Origin: an uncultured Eubacteriales bacterium
GTDB lineage: Bacteria > Bacillota > Clostridia > Lachnospirales > Bianqueaceae
Length of the DNA: 10,040 bases
Assembly (NCBI GenBank): GCA_902782895.1
Contig: CACZPA010000279.1
Span: 1-10,040 of the forward strand
Direction of reading: 5' to 3'
Part shown: positions 1-7,469 of the stretch, piece by piece
Layout of the letters: every line of letters starts with the position of its first letter
How positions within the stretch are numbered: the first letter of the stretch is position 1
The notes under the pieces: generated by a model
Seen by the model: only the letters and a program-made list of their open reading frames with translations
What the model was told of the DNA's origin: nothing
Database searches by the model: none
Made by a program: the position numbers and the translations under genes

Positions 1-1161
1 AAGTTCCAGGAACAGCAGCAGCAGGAGCTCGAGAGAGTTTCCGGAATGTCCGCGGAGCAGGCTAAGACCGTTTTACTCGAGTCTGTTCGTGAGGACGTCA
101 AGCATGACATGGCTGTCATGATCAAAGAAGAAGAAGCCAGAATGAAGGACGAGGCCTCTAAGAAGGCCAAGGAAATTCTTACTACTGCTATACAGCGCTG
201 CGCAGCTGATCACGTGGCAGAGACCACGGTATCAGTCGTAACGCTTCCAAGTGAGGAAATGAAAGGCCGCATCATTGGCCGCGAGGGCCGTAATATTCGT
301 GCTCTGGAGCAGGCCACTGGCGTTGACTTGGTAATAGATGACACACCGGAAGCAGTGATTCTCTCTTCATTTGATCCGATTCGGAGAGAGATCGCGAGAA
401 TCGCACTTGAAAAACTGATTGTAGACGGCAGAATCCATCCCGCCCGTATTGAGGAAATGGTCGCCAAGGCCAAAAAGGAAGTCGACAATACGATCCGGGA
501 AGAAGGAGAAACCGCTGCTTTCGAAACAAATGTATACGGGCTTCATGCCGAGCTGATCAAGCTTCTCGGCAGACTGAAATACCGTACAAGCTATGGACAG
601 AATGTCCTGAAGCATTCTGTAGAAGTAGCACAGCTTTCCGGACTGATCGCCGGAGAGCTCGGACTGGATGTACGTATGGCAAAGCGTGCCGGACTCCTGC
701 ATGATATCGGTAAGGCAGTCGACCATGAAATGGAAGGCTCCCATGTATCGATCGGAGCGGCTCTGCTGCGCAAGTACAAAGAGTCTCATATCGTCGTGAA
801 TGCCTGTGAGTCTCATCACGGAGATGTAGAGCCGGAATCCCTGATCGCTGTAATCGTACAGGTAGCCGATACAATCTCGGCAGCCCGTCCGGGAGCGCGC
901 AGAGAGACTCTGGAGAGCTATATTACCCGTATGGAGAAGCTTGAAGCGATTGCCAACGATTTCAAGGGTATCGAGAAGACATTCGCGATCCAGGCGGGCC
1001 GTGAGCTTCGTCTGATGGTCATTCCGGGACAGGTCAGCGATGAAGATATGACGGTTCTGGCAAGGGAAGTTGCCAAGCGCATCGAGAATGAGCTTGAATA
1101 CCCCGGACAGATCAAGGTCAATCTGATTCGCGAGACAAGAGTTACGGAATACGCTAAATAA
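1..1161 (+). CDS. rny: Ribonuclease Y, 5'-truncated by window edge
   Basis: Endoribonuclease that starts mRNA decay; in Firmicutes it is membrane-anchored and associates with the RNA degradosome. The frame is open from base 1, so the gene enters from the left. The first ATG (46) is internal and the 386 visible residues lack the N-terminal membrane helix and most of the coiled coil (family length is about 520). Visible residues 1-60 are charged and coiled-coil-like. A KH RNA-binding domain follows, with GRIIGREGRNIRALE at about residues 89-103. The HD phosphohydrolase domain has its catalytic pair in LLHDIGKA (His234/Asp235, counted from base 1). HH at about 272-273 and the ADTISAARPGARRE block are typical of RNase Y. 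The C-terminus is intact and is followed 15 nt later by a terminator, so rny closes its transcription unit. Identification is very secure. Confidence 0.97.
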   Translation, partial: KFQEQQQQELERVSGMSAEQAKTVLLESVREDVKHDMAVMIKEEEARMKDEASKKAKEILTTAIQRCAADHVAETTVSVVTLPSEEMKGRIIGREGRNIRALEQATGVDLVIDDTPEAVILSSFDPIRREIARIALEKLIVDGRIHPARIEEMVAKAKKEVDNTIREEGETAAFETNVYGLHAELIKLLGRLKYRTSYGQNVLKHSVEVAQLSGLIAGELGLDVRMAKRAGLLHDIGKAVDHEMEGSHVSIGAALLRKYKESHIVVNACESHHGDVEPESLIAVIVQVADTISAARPGARRETLESYITRMEKLEAIANDFKGIEKTFAIQAGRELRLMVIPGQVSDEDMTVLAREVAKRIENELEYPGQIKVNLIRETRVTEYAK

Positions 1162-1175
1162 GCCATTCAAGAAAG

Positions 1176-1228
1176 AAAGCCACGGAGATATGTCCTGAAG
1201 ACAGGGCAGTATAGCCGTGGCTTTTTCT
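1176..1228 (+). terminator. Rho-independent terminator after rny
   Basis: The arms AAAGCCACGG (1176-1185) and CCGTGGCTTT (1215-1224) are perfectly complementary over 10 bp and run into a TTTTTCT tail. An inner stem, TGTCCT (1191-1196) with AGGGCA (1203-1208), extends the hairpin across a small internal loop. It starts 14 nt after the rny stop codon, as expected for an intrinsic terminator. Confidence 0.88.
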
Positions 1229-1240
1229 AAAAAAACCAAA

Positions 1241-1283
1241 GCAGAAGGAAACGGTTCTGCGGGCTGTTCGTTAAGCGGAACCG
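1241..1283 (+). promoter_or_regulatory. Leader with two competing hairpins before the Nudix operon
   Basis: GCAGAA (1241-1246) can pair with TTCTGC (1255-1260). CGGTTC (1252-1257) can instead pair with GAACCG (1278-1283), a stem extendable by one G-U pair. The two stems share bases 1255-1257, so they cannot form together. The segment lies between the rny terminator and the Nudix start. No convincing sigma-A promoter is visible in 1225-1312 (the best -10-like string is TATAGG at 1289), so operon transcription may start from a weak site here or come from read-through. A regulatory role is inference. Confidence 0.3.
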
Positions 1284-1312
1284 ATCAATATAGGAAAGAA
1301 AGCAGGATTTGT

Positions 1313-1837
1313 ATGGAAGTTAAAAAACATGAACTCGTTTTTGACGGCAGGATTCTCCATGTATACAGGGATGAAGTGCTGCTCGATAACGGGATTCTCG
1401 CGGAACGGGAAGTCGTAAAGCACCAGGGAGCAGCCGCGGTCGTTCCGATTACGGAAAACGGCGAGGTGATCCTGGTGAAGCAGTACCGTTACGCGATCGG
1501 CAAGGAGACACTGGAGATCCCCGCGGGATTGCTGGAGCCCGGTGAGGAGATGGAGCAGTGCGCCGCGCGCGAGACAGAAGAAGAGACGGGATTCAAACCG
1601 ATGGAACTCACCCACTTATTCGATTATTATGCTTCGCCCGGCTACTGCACGGAGTGTGTGGGCGTATACGCTGCAACACAGCTGGTTCCTACGAGACAGC
1701 ATCTCGACGCCGATGAAAGTGTGGATGTTGTGATACTTCCGCTGGATGAAGCCGCCGAGATGGTGCGCAGAGGCGAGATCCAGGACGGCAAAACAATCGC
1801 GGCCCTGATGAGCATCTGGTCGCAGAACCTGATCTGA
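1313..1837 (+). CDS. Nudix hydrolase, ADP-ribose pyrophosphatase type
   Basis: Probably hydrolyses ADP-ribose to AMP and ribose 5-phosphate, as the NudF-like branch does, in the cytoplasm. The Nudix box is complete: G72-x5-E78-x7-R86-E87-x3-E90-E91-x-G93-F94, written GLLEPGEEMEQCAARETEEE. The upstream VKQYRYAIGKETLEIPAGL segment and the DYYASPGYC loop are typical of the ADP-ribose pyrophosphatase branch. Length is 174 residues, normal for the family. An in-frame ATG at 1217 would add 32 residues of non-family sequence and sits inside the rny terminator. I therefore choose ATG 1313, which has GCAGG (1302-1306) six bases upstream and gives the family-like start MEVKKHELVF. The stop is one base before the phoH ATG, which makes this the first gene of a compact operon. 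The exact substrate is inferred from family resemblance. Confidence 0.9.
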   Translation: MEVKKHELVFDGRILHVYRDEVLLDNGILAEREVVKHQGAAAVVPITENGEVILVKQYRYAIGKETLEIPAGLLEPGEEMEQCAARETEEETGFKPMELTHLFDYYASPGYCTECVGVYAATQLVPTRQHLDADESVDVVILPLDEAAEMVRRGEIQDGKTIAALMSIWSQNLI

Positions 1838-1838
1838 C

Positions 1839-2837
1839 ATGGCAGAGCAGCTTGTACAGATTCCGGCGGATACAATCAGCAATATTTTCGGCAATATTGA
1901 CGAGAATATCCGCGCTTTGGAGAAGAATTTCAACGTAACGATTGATAACCGGAGCGATGGGCTTCTGGTGACGGGAGATCCCGATCAGGCGGACAAGACC
2001 GCGGTCGTCCTGCGGAAGCTTGCGCAGGTAGCCTTGACCGGCGAGACAGTTACACTGCAGCATGTGAACTACCTGTCCAGTCTTTCCGCCGATGAGGCAA
2101 AGGAAGACGTGCGGGATCTGCTGTCGGATGTGGTCTGCTTCACCAAACAGGGCAAACCGGTCCGTCCCAAGACCCTCGGACAGAAGCATTATGTGGATAT
2201 GATCCGCAAGAATACGCTGACGATCGGTGCGGGACCTGCAGGTACCGGTAAGACATACCTCGCGATGGCCATGGCTGTGCAGTCCTTTAAGCAGGGCAAC
2301 GTGGACAGAATTATTCTGACCCGCCCCGCGATCGAGGCAGGCGAGAAGCTCGGCTTCCTGCCCGGCGATCTGCAGAGTAAGATCGATCCGTATCTGCGTC
2401 CTTTGTACGATGCTTTATATGAGATGATGGGCCCTGATGCCGTCAGCCGCAATCTGGAGAGAGGAGTCATTGAAGTGGCGCCTCTTGCCTATATGCGCGG
2501 CCGCACGCTGGATCATTCTTTTATTGTACTCGATGAAGCGCAGAATACGACACAGGCGCAGATGAAAATGTTCCTGACCCGTATCGGTTTCTATTCCAAG
2601 GTTGTCATCACCGGCGATCTGACACAGATCGACCTGCCCGAGGGACAGAAATCCGGCCTGCGGCAGGCCGTCAATATCCTGAAAGATATTGAGGATATCG
2701 GCATTTGCCGCTTTACCAAACAGGACGTTGTCCGTCATCCGCTGGTTCAGAGGATCGTAGAGGCATATGAGCGATCCGAGCATCCGGAGCCGGCTCATGG
2801 ACCGTGGGACCGTAAGGAAGGAGGCTCACGGAAATGA
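1839..2837 (+). CDS. phoH: PhoH family P-loop ATPase
   Basis: PhoH-like NTPase, usually found beside ybeY and thought to act in RNA metabolism and ribosome maturation; its precise activity is not settled in the literature. Residues 1-75 form a small KH-like N-terminal domain (IFGNIDENIRALEKNFNV). The P-loop domain follows: Walker A GPAGTGKT (132-139), TRPAIEAGEKLGFLPGDL (161-178), Walker B IVLDEAQN (229-236), the GDLTQIDLP motif (259-267) and DVVRHPLV (296-303). Length is 332 residues, normal for the family. Only one base separates its ATG from the Nudix TGA, and no clear Shine-Dalgarno precedes it, so it probably depends on translational coupling. Its last codon overlaps the ybeY ATG. It lacks the N-terminal PIN domain of the longer PhoH2 type. 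Confidence 0.95.
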   Translation: MAEQLVQIPADTISNIFGNIDENIRALEKNFNVTIDNRSDGLLVTGDPDQADKTAVVLRKLAQVALTGETVTLQHVNYLSSLSADEAKEDVRDLLSDVVCFTKQGKPVRPKTLGQKHYVDMIRKNTLTIGAGPAGTGKTYLAMAMAVQSFKQGNVDRIILTRPAIEAGEKLGFLPGDLQSKIDPYLRPLYDALYEMMGPDAVSRNLERGVIEVAPLAYMRGRTLDHSFIVLDEAQNTTQAQMKMFLTRIGFYSKVVITGDLTQIDLPEGQKSGLRQAVNILKDIEDIGICRFTKQDVVRHPLVQRIVEAYERSEHPEPAHGPWDRKEGGSRK

Positions 2838-3370
2838 GCGCTGACTGTCTGGTACTTACAGAATGGGACATAGAAGGGATTCCGGAGACGGAAGCCTGGG
2901 ATAATCTCTTTCACAAAACGGTGGAGGCGGTCCTGACGGAAGAGGGCGTGGACACACCGGCAGAGGTCGAGATCAACATCGTGGATGATGAAGCGATTCG
3001 GGAGATGAATGCTTCCTACCGTGATCTGGACAGTGCGACGGATGTGCTCTCTTTTCCGCTGCTGACAATGGCTCCCGGAGAGGCCGGAAGCGCTGTAAGC
3101 GAAGCGGAGCCGGATCCGGAGACCGGACGTGTATTGCTCGGCAATATCGTGATCTCCTGGGATCATGTACAGGCACAGGCCGCGGAATACGGCCACAGCC
3201 TGCAGCGGGAAGCGGCTTTCCTGACGGCTCACAGCATGCTGCATCTTCTCGGTTATGATCATGAGACGGAAGAGCAGGAGACAGAGATGTTCTCCAAACA
3301 GGAAAAGATCCTCTCGGATAAGCTCGGGCTTTCCCGGGACGCAGAGGACGGAAAGCAGGTCACAGGATGA
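2834..3370 (+). CDS. ybeY: Endoribonuclease/rRNA maturation factor YbeY
   Basis: Zinc-dependent single-strand endoribonuclease of the UPF0054 family, needed for 16S rRNA 3'-end maturation and ribosome quality control. The metal site HxxxHxxxxxH is present at His133, His137 and His143 (HSMLHLLGYDH). The family usually has HG at the start of this motif; here the Gly is Ser134, a mild substitution. The upstream block MNASYRDLDSATDVLSFP (59-75) matches the conserved family signature. Length is 178 residues, slightly longer than average because of an acidic loop at about 80-98 and a charged C-terminal tail. GGAAGGAGG at 2815-2823 is the ribosome binding site. The start overlaps the phoH stop as ATGA, and the end overlaps the next gene the same way. 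Confidence 0.95.
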   Translation: MSADCLVLTEWDIEGIPETEAWDNLFHKTVEAVLTEEGVDTPAEVEINIVDDEAIREMNASYRDLDSATDVLSFPLLTMAPGEAGSAVSEAEPDPETGRVLLGNIVISWDHVQAQAAEYGHSLQREAAFLTAHSMLHLLGYDHETEEQETEMFSKQEKILSDKLGLSRDAEDGKQVTG

Positions 3371-4998
3371 AAGAAGGCAAATCGACAGAGCTGGTCCGGA
3401 AAGGGACATTTCTTCTTGTTATTTCCGTTGTCATCAAACTGATCGGCCTTTTATACCGGATTCCGCTGACCAACATGCTGGGCAACCAGGGCAACGGGAT
3501 CTACGGACTGCCTTTTCAGATCTACAGCTTTATCATAACACTCGCGACGATGGGCGTATCGACGGCCATCAGCCGTATGATTTCCGAGAGAATCGCCCGC
3601 GGAGAGAGAGCGAACGCACGGCTTGTTTTCCGGATCGGCATTATCTATGCGGCTGTCATCGGCATTCTGGTTTATATCGTACTGTATTTCGGAGCGAATT
3701 TTATCGCGGGCAAGATGTTCAACGATATCTCCGCGGCGCCGGCGATTCAGGTACTCGCGCCGGTCACGATGATGGTGCTTTTCTCCAGCATTATCCGGGG
3801 AACCTATCAGGCGGTCGGAGATGTCAGACCGAGCGCGTACGCGGATCTGCTGGACCAGATCTTCCACGCGGGACTCAGTATCCTTTTTGTTTATCTGACG
3901 GTAAGCGCCGTCGCCGACATCAATATTGAGGTCGCGGGCCGCTTCCCGGTACTGGAACAGGCTTCACAGGACGCCGCGAACGGTACGAAATACGGCGCGC
4001 TGTCCGGATTGCTCTTCCTTCTGGGAATCTTTTTCTTCTATCGCAAGAAATCCCGCATCTTTAATACACCGATCACGGACGCTACGGAAACCTGGCAGAG
4101 CGTTCTGAAGATCTTTGTCCTGACTGTTTTCCCGATCATGTTCGCGGCAACGGTATCCAATCTCAGAGAAATCATTGACACTGCGCTTTTCAACGCGCTG
4201 ATGCCGCTGAAAGGATATACGGCGGACGTGATCCAGGTGGAGAGGGGCCTGGTCAGCGGTAAATTCGTCGTACTGACGAATATGCCGATCGCGGCACTCG
4301 GTACGCTTGGCATCATGCTGGTTCCGGGAATCGCGACAGCGATCACTAAAAAAGACCAAAACGGCATTCAGGTCCATATTGAGACGCTGATGAAGATGGT
4401 CTTTATGGTCAGCATTCCGGCGGCGATCGGAGAATCGGTACTCGGTGTTCCGATCATCAACTGGCTGTTCGCAAGCCAGCCGGGCGGAGGAGAGCTGATC
4501 CGCGTCGGTTCGTTTATCATTATCTTCTATTCGGTATCGCAGAACGCGGCCGCGATCCTGCAGGGACTCGGCAAGCTGCGGATCTGTGTGCGCAACGCGT
4601 TTTACGGGCTGTGCGTCAGTACGCCGATCCTGATCCTGTGCATCACGGTGCTTGATCTGAAGGCTTATTCATTGATTATCAGCTTGCTGACCTTCTCCTT
4701 CACGATGGCTTTCTTCAATATGAGAAGTGTCCTCAGGTATTCCGGATGCCGTCTGAATATGCTGAAGATGTTCGGCGCGCCGCTGATCTGTTCCCTGATC
4801 ATGGGCGTTGTCGCGTATCTGACCTATACAGGTCTATACGCGCTGGTGCACTCCAATACGATCGCGATTCTGACGTCCATCGCACTGGCGATCGTTGTAT
4901 ATTTCATCCTGCTGCTCAATTCTGGTTTCTATACGAGAGAGCAGATTCTGGAGCTGCCATACGGCAGAATCCTCGCGAAGTTCCGTTTCAAAGACTGA
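3367..4998 (+). CDS. MOP-superfamily flippase, SpoVB/YtgP (MurJ-like) type
   Basis: A polytopic membrane protein of 543 residues, close in size to Bacillus YtgP, with roughly 12-14 hydrophobic segments. Clear examples lie near residues 13-31, 50-68, 86-108, 127-145, 211-225, 248-263, 344-360, 380-398, 409-428, 434-451, 470-488 and 496-517. The N-terminal RIPLTNMLGNQGNGIYGLPFQIYSF and the MISERIARG loop are typical of SpoVB/YtgP flippases, which move lipid-linked glycans such as lipid II to the outer face of the membrane. Its ATG overlaps the ybeY stop (ATGA), so it is cotranscribed and probably translationally coupled. It is the last gene of the operon and is followed by a terminator. Which lipid-linked substrate it moves (lipid II, a spore-cortex precursor or another polysaccharide) cannot be told from the sequence. 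Confidence 0.88.
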   Translation: MKEGKSTELVRKGTFLLVISVVIKLIGLLYRIPLTNMLGNQGNGIYGLPFQIYSFIITLATMGVSTAISRMISERIARGERANARLVFRIGIIYAAVIGILVYIVLYFGANFIAGKMFNDISAAPAIQVLAPVTMMVLFSSIIRGTYQAVGDVRPSAYADLLDQIFHAGLSILFVYLTVSAVADINIEVAGRFPVLEQASQDAANGTKYGALSGLLFLLGIFFFYRKKSRIFNTPITDATETWQSVLKIFVLTVFPIMFAATVSNLREIIDTALFNALMPLKGYTADVIQVERGLVSGKFVVLTNMPIAALGTLGIMLVPGIATAITKKDQNGIQVHIETLMKMVFMVSIPAAIGESVLGVPIINWLFASQPGGGELIRVGSFIIIFYSVSQNAAAILQGLGKLRICVRNAFYGLCVSTPILILCITVLDLKAYSLIISLLTFSFTMAFFNMRSVLRYSGCRLNMLKMFGAPLICSLIMGVVAYLTYTGLYALVHSNTIAILTSIALAIVVYFILLLNSGFYTREQILELPYGRILAKFRFKD

Positions 4999-5019
4999 TT
5001 CTGAACTGATACTACTATA

Positions 5020-5048
5020 AAAGGCCGGCCCCTGGTGGACCGGCCTTT
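5020..5048. terminator. Bidirectional terminator between flippase and ABC-F genes
   Basis: AAAGGCCGG (5020-5028) and CCGGCCTTT (5040-5048) form a perfect 9-bp GC-rich stem around a loop that can close two more C-G pairs. Read rightward the tail is TTTG. Read leftward it is TTTTATAGT, a better U-tract. It sits 21 nt after the flippase stop and 46 nt beyond the stop of the converging minus-strand gene, so it probably serves both. Confidence 0.85.
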
Positions 5049-5094
5049 GTGTCTGCGGATTCTTAAGTGTCTGCTGCTTCTTTTTGCCTGCGGA

Positions 5095-7029
5095 TCAGAT
5101 ATTCAATTCAGAAGCATCCGTTTCCTCCAGCTCCGCGCTCAGGGCTTCCCAGTCTGCGTACAGAGCTTCGAGACGATCGGAGGCTTCTTTTTTCTGCAAT
5201 TCAAGATCGTGGTATGCTGCATAATTCGAATAGAACTCTGGAAGCTGCATTTTGTCTTCAATCTCACCGATAGACGCCTCCAGATCGGTTATGTCTTTTT
5301 CCATCATGCGGAGGCGCGTGCGCTGGCGGCGGATGTCAGACTGAGAACGGCGGCGTTCGGTATACTCTGTCTTTTCCTGCGAAACGACTGCATTCTTCTC
5401 GTTCGCGGACGCGGCCGACGCGGCGGCCTCCTGACGCGCGATCTGTTCAATATACTCGTCATAATTGCCGATATAGGAACGAATTCCGTCAGCGGTCAGT
5501 ACCAGAATCCGATGCGCAACCTGATTGATAAAATAACGGTCATGGGAGATGAAGAGAAGTGTCCCTTCATAGGAATTCAGATTCTGTTCCAGAACCTCGC
5601 GGGAGAGGATGTCCAGATGGTTCGTCGGCTCGTCGAGCAGCAGGAAATTGCTGTCGCCCAGCATGATCTTGCACAGGGATACACGTGCCTTCTCCCCACC
5701 GGACAGATCGCCGATCTGCTTGAATACATCATCTCCGCGGAAAAGGAACGATGCCAGAATGTTGCGGACCTCCGGAACGGTCAGGTTGGGGTAGGCATCG
5801 TAGATCTCTTCAAGCACGGATTTGCTGTCGGTAAGGTTCTGCTGCTCCTGATCATAATAGCCGGGTGTGACCTTAACACCGTTTACAAGATGGCCGGAAT
5901 CAGCCTTTTCCTGGCCCATGATCATTTTGAAAAGCGTGGATTTGCCGGCCCCGTTTGCTCCGAGCAGCGCGATCTTCTCTCCGCGTTTGATAATGAATTC
6001 CGCGTGAGAGAATAGAGTGCGGCCGTCAAATGACTTTGAGACGTCGTGAGCGATCAGAACGTCATTACCGCTCAACACACGCGGCTTAAAATGGAACTTC
6101 ATCGCTGCGTCATAGGTGATCGGCTTTTCTACAAGCTCCATTTTGTCCAGGATCTTCTCACGGCTCTGGGCACGCTTGATGAACTTTTCCTGGGAGAAAG
6201 AACGCAGCTTCGCGATGATCTCTTCCTGACGGCGGATCTCTTCCTGCTGGGCCTCATAGACCCGCAGCGCAGCCTCGATCCGCTTCTTTTTCTCGGCGAT
6301 ATAGAATGTATAGCTGCCAGAGTAATCGGAGGTTATGCCGCGCTCCAGTTCGATTGTGCGGGTGCAGAGCTTATCGAGGAAATAACGGTCATGCGAGATG
6401 ATGAGCGCCGCGCCGGAGAAATCCTGCAGATATCTCTCAAGCCACTGGATTGCGGCGATGTCCAGATGGTTAGTCGGCTCGTCAAGCAGCAGCAGGTCCG
6501 GCTTCTGCAGCAGTAGTTTACTGAGCGCGATGCGGGAGCGCTGACCACCGGAGAGATTCGTGATCGGCATCTGGTATTCTTCTTCCGCGAAACCAAGGCC
6601 CTTGAGAACGCCGCGTACATGGCTTCGGTAAGCGTAACCGTCGGCCAGCTCATAAGATGCCTGCAGACGGGAGTACTGGTCCATCAGCTCACGGGACGAA
6701 CTCGCTTTCATCTGCTGCTCCAGATCACGCATCCGTTCCTCCATACGGCGCAGCGGTTCAAAAACCTTCAGCAGCTCATCTTCCACGCGTTCGGAGGAGT
6801 CCATCTCCACACGCTGCGGCAGATAACCGATCCGAAGATCCTTCTGCACAAAAAGAGTGCCTTCGTCAGGCTCATACGCCCCGCGGAGGATTTGGAAAAT
6901 CGTGGTTTTGCCGGCGCCATTGATGCCTACAAGAGCTACCTTTTCTTTTGCTTCCAGATGAAAAGTAACATCCTTGAGGATCTCGGCCGTACCGAAGGAT
7001 TTCGTTATATGTGCAGCAGATAATATCAT
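5095..7029 (-). CDS. ABC-F family ATPase (tandem ATP-binding cassettes)
   Basis: Cytoplasmic ABC-F protein. This family binds the ribosome and eases stalling or, in some branches, protects against antibiotics. It has two cassettes and no membrane segments. Cassette 1 has Walker A GINGAGKT (35-42), signature LSGGQRSR (159-166) and Walker B LLLLDEPTNHLD (179-190). Cassette 2 has GANGAGKS (357-364), LSGGEKAR (442-449) and LLLDEPTNHLD (463-473). The interdomain linker (about 240-300) is charged and helical, with FIKRAQSREK. The C-terminal region, about 555-638, is a coiled coil as in YdiF/YheS/Uup-like members. I choose the start at 7029 (MILSAAHITKSFG). Upstream in-frame ATGs at 7065 and 7107 have no ribosome binding site, and the frame there runs into the predicted promoter. 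This gives 644 residues. AAAGG lies about 11 nt upstream. The lack of a dedicated resistance-type context favours a housekeeping subfamily, but this is inference. Confidence 0.93.
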   Translation of the reverse strand: MILSAAHITKSFGTAEILKDVTFHLEAKEKVALVGINGAGKTTIFQILRGAYEPDEGTLFVQKDLRIGYLPQRVEMDSSERVEDELLKVFEPLRRMEERMRDLEQQMKASSSRELMDQYSRLQASYELADGYAYRSHVRGVLKGLGFAEEEYQMPITNLSGGQRSRIALSKLLLQKPDLLLLDEPTNHLDIAAIQWLERYLQDFSGAALIISHDRYFLDKLCTRTIELERGITSDYSGSYTFYIAEKKKRIEAALRVYEAQQEEIRRQEEIIAKLRSFSQEKFIKRAQSREKILDKMELVEKPITYDAAMKFHFKPRVLSGNDVLIAHDVSKSFDGRTLFSHAEFIIKRGEKIALLGANGAGKSTLFKMIMGQEKADSGHLVNGVKVTPGYYDQEQQNLTDSKSVLEEIYDAYPNLTVPEVRNILASFLFRGDDVFKQIGDLSGGEKARVSLCKIMLGDSNFLLLDEPTNHLDILSREVLEQNLNSYEGTLLFISHDRYFINQVAHRILVLTADGIRSYIGNYDEYIEQIARQEAAASAASANEKNAVVSQEKTEYTERRRSQSDIRRQRTRLRMMEKDITDLEASIGEIEDKMQLPEFYSNYAAYHDLELQKKEASDRLEALYADWEALSAELEETDASELNI

Positions 7030-7071
7030 CTGTAAATCGGCCTTTCTATGAATCTCTTTGGTCATTGCCCG

Positions 7072-7086
7072 GGAAGCAGAGCTTCC
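7072..7086 (-). promoter_or_regulatory. Hairpin near the 5' end of the ABC-F transcript
   Basis: GGAAGC and GCTTCC form a perfect 6-bp stem around a 3-nt loop, placed only a few bases downstream of the predicted start of the minus-strand transcript. It may stabilise the 5' end or act as an operator; neither is shown. Confidence 0.35.
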
Positions 7087-7095
7087 ATACTGTCC

Positions 7096-7124
7096 ATTAT
7101 ACAGCAAAACAGAGCAGGACGCAA
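7096..7124 (-). promoter_or_regulatory. Putative sigma-A promoter of the ABC-F gene
   Basis: On the minus strand a perfect TATAAT (complement of 7096-7101) lies 17 bp downstream of TTGCGT (complement of 7119-7124), which matches the -35 consensus at its first three bases. The predicted transcript starts near 7089 and has a leader of about 60 nt. The perfect -10 and the right spacing support it; the weak -35 lowers confidence. Confidence 0.55.
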
Positions 7125-7212
7125 GTCAGGAAACGATTCCGGGTGGCGGAGGCGCGTCCAGTGTCAATATGTATACTTATTGAAGGATGATAAAGGACGG
7201 AAAAATACACGT

Positions 7213-7227
7213 GTCAAACCATTTGAC
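7213..7227. repeat. Inverted repeat GTCAAA-CCA-TTTGAC
   Basis: A perfect 6+6 bp inverted repeat with a 3-bp spacer, of the size and form of a dimeric regulator's operator. It sits about 100 bp upstream of the ABC-F promoter and about 280 bp upstream of the cold-shock promoter, so its target is unclear. Confidence 0.4.
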
Positions 7228-7330
7228 GGATGAATCAAAAACATGTAAAACAGTAATCAACACACAAAACGAGGAAACGGCGATCTAAAGAAAACGGCTT
7301 AAATAAAAGAAATATAATACAGCCTGCTGC

Positions 7331-7370
7331 TGACTCATGCAGCCCTGAAATGAAACGCTTCATGCAGTCA
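7331..7370. repeat. Potential hairpin with repeated TCATGCAG
   Basis: TGACTCATG (7331-7339) can pair with CATG-C-AGTCA (7361-7370) through 9 bp with one bulged C. The octamer TCATGCAG occurs twice (7335-7342 and 7360-7367). A smaller alternative stem, ATGAA-ACGC-TTCAT (7350-7363), lies inside. No U-tract follows, so it is not a terminator. Function unknown. Confidence 0.35.
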
Positions 7371-7457
7371 CCACAGTAGGCATCCATGATATGTAAACCT
7401 CAACAAAAGAAACATTTCTCCCCGCGGGACAAATTTAAACAGAATCGGTTTGACTTT

Positions 7458-7469
7458 CAAAATATTTTG
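7458..7469. promoter_or_regulatory. 12-bp palindrome upstream of the cold-shock promoter
   Basis: CAAAATATTTTG is a perfect palindrome ending 21 bp before the -35 element. Its left part, CAAAATA, recurs at 7483-7489 directly against the -35. The AT-rich tract could act as an UP element or a regulator site; neither is shown. Confidence 0.4.

Noticed and set aside
367..1239. A 290-codon minus-strand open frame opposite rny
   Set aside because: Again the complementary register of a real gene with KH and HD domains. It has no good ribosome binding site and starts within the terminator region.
1217..1312. N-terminal extension of the Nudix protein from ATG 1217
   Set aside because: The ATG lies in the 3' arm of the rny terminator, has no ribosome binding site, and adds residues unlike any Nudix N-terminus.
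5054..5095. Direct repeat TGCGGAT in the flippase/ABC-F gap
   Set aside because: Only seven bases, occurs twice 35 bp apart, with no associated structure or mobile-element feature.
5035..6015. A 326-codon open frame opposite the ABC-F gene
   Set aside because: Same complementary-register effect. It begins inside the shared terminator and its product resembles no family I know.
7030..7107. Longer ABC-F start at 7107 or 7065
   Set aside because: The extension would be translated from the predicted promoter and leader, lacks a ribosome binding site and precedes the conserved family start MILSAAHITKSFG.
7048..7233. Small plus-strand open frame of 61 codons
   Set aside because: It overlaps the ABC-F leader and promoter in antisense, has no Shine-Dalgarno sequence and shows low-complexity, non-protein-like content.
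7350..7363. Catabolite-repression (cre) site at ATGAAACGCTTCAT
   Set aside because: It superficially resembles a cre, but the CG centre is displaced and the core is two bases shorter than the 14-bp consensus. It is also not near the arabinofuranosidase promoter.
7421..7428. CCCGCGGG palindrome as a terminator stem
   Set aside because: It has no loop and no following U-tract, so it cannot form a terminator hairpin by itself.
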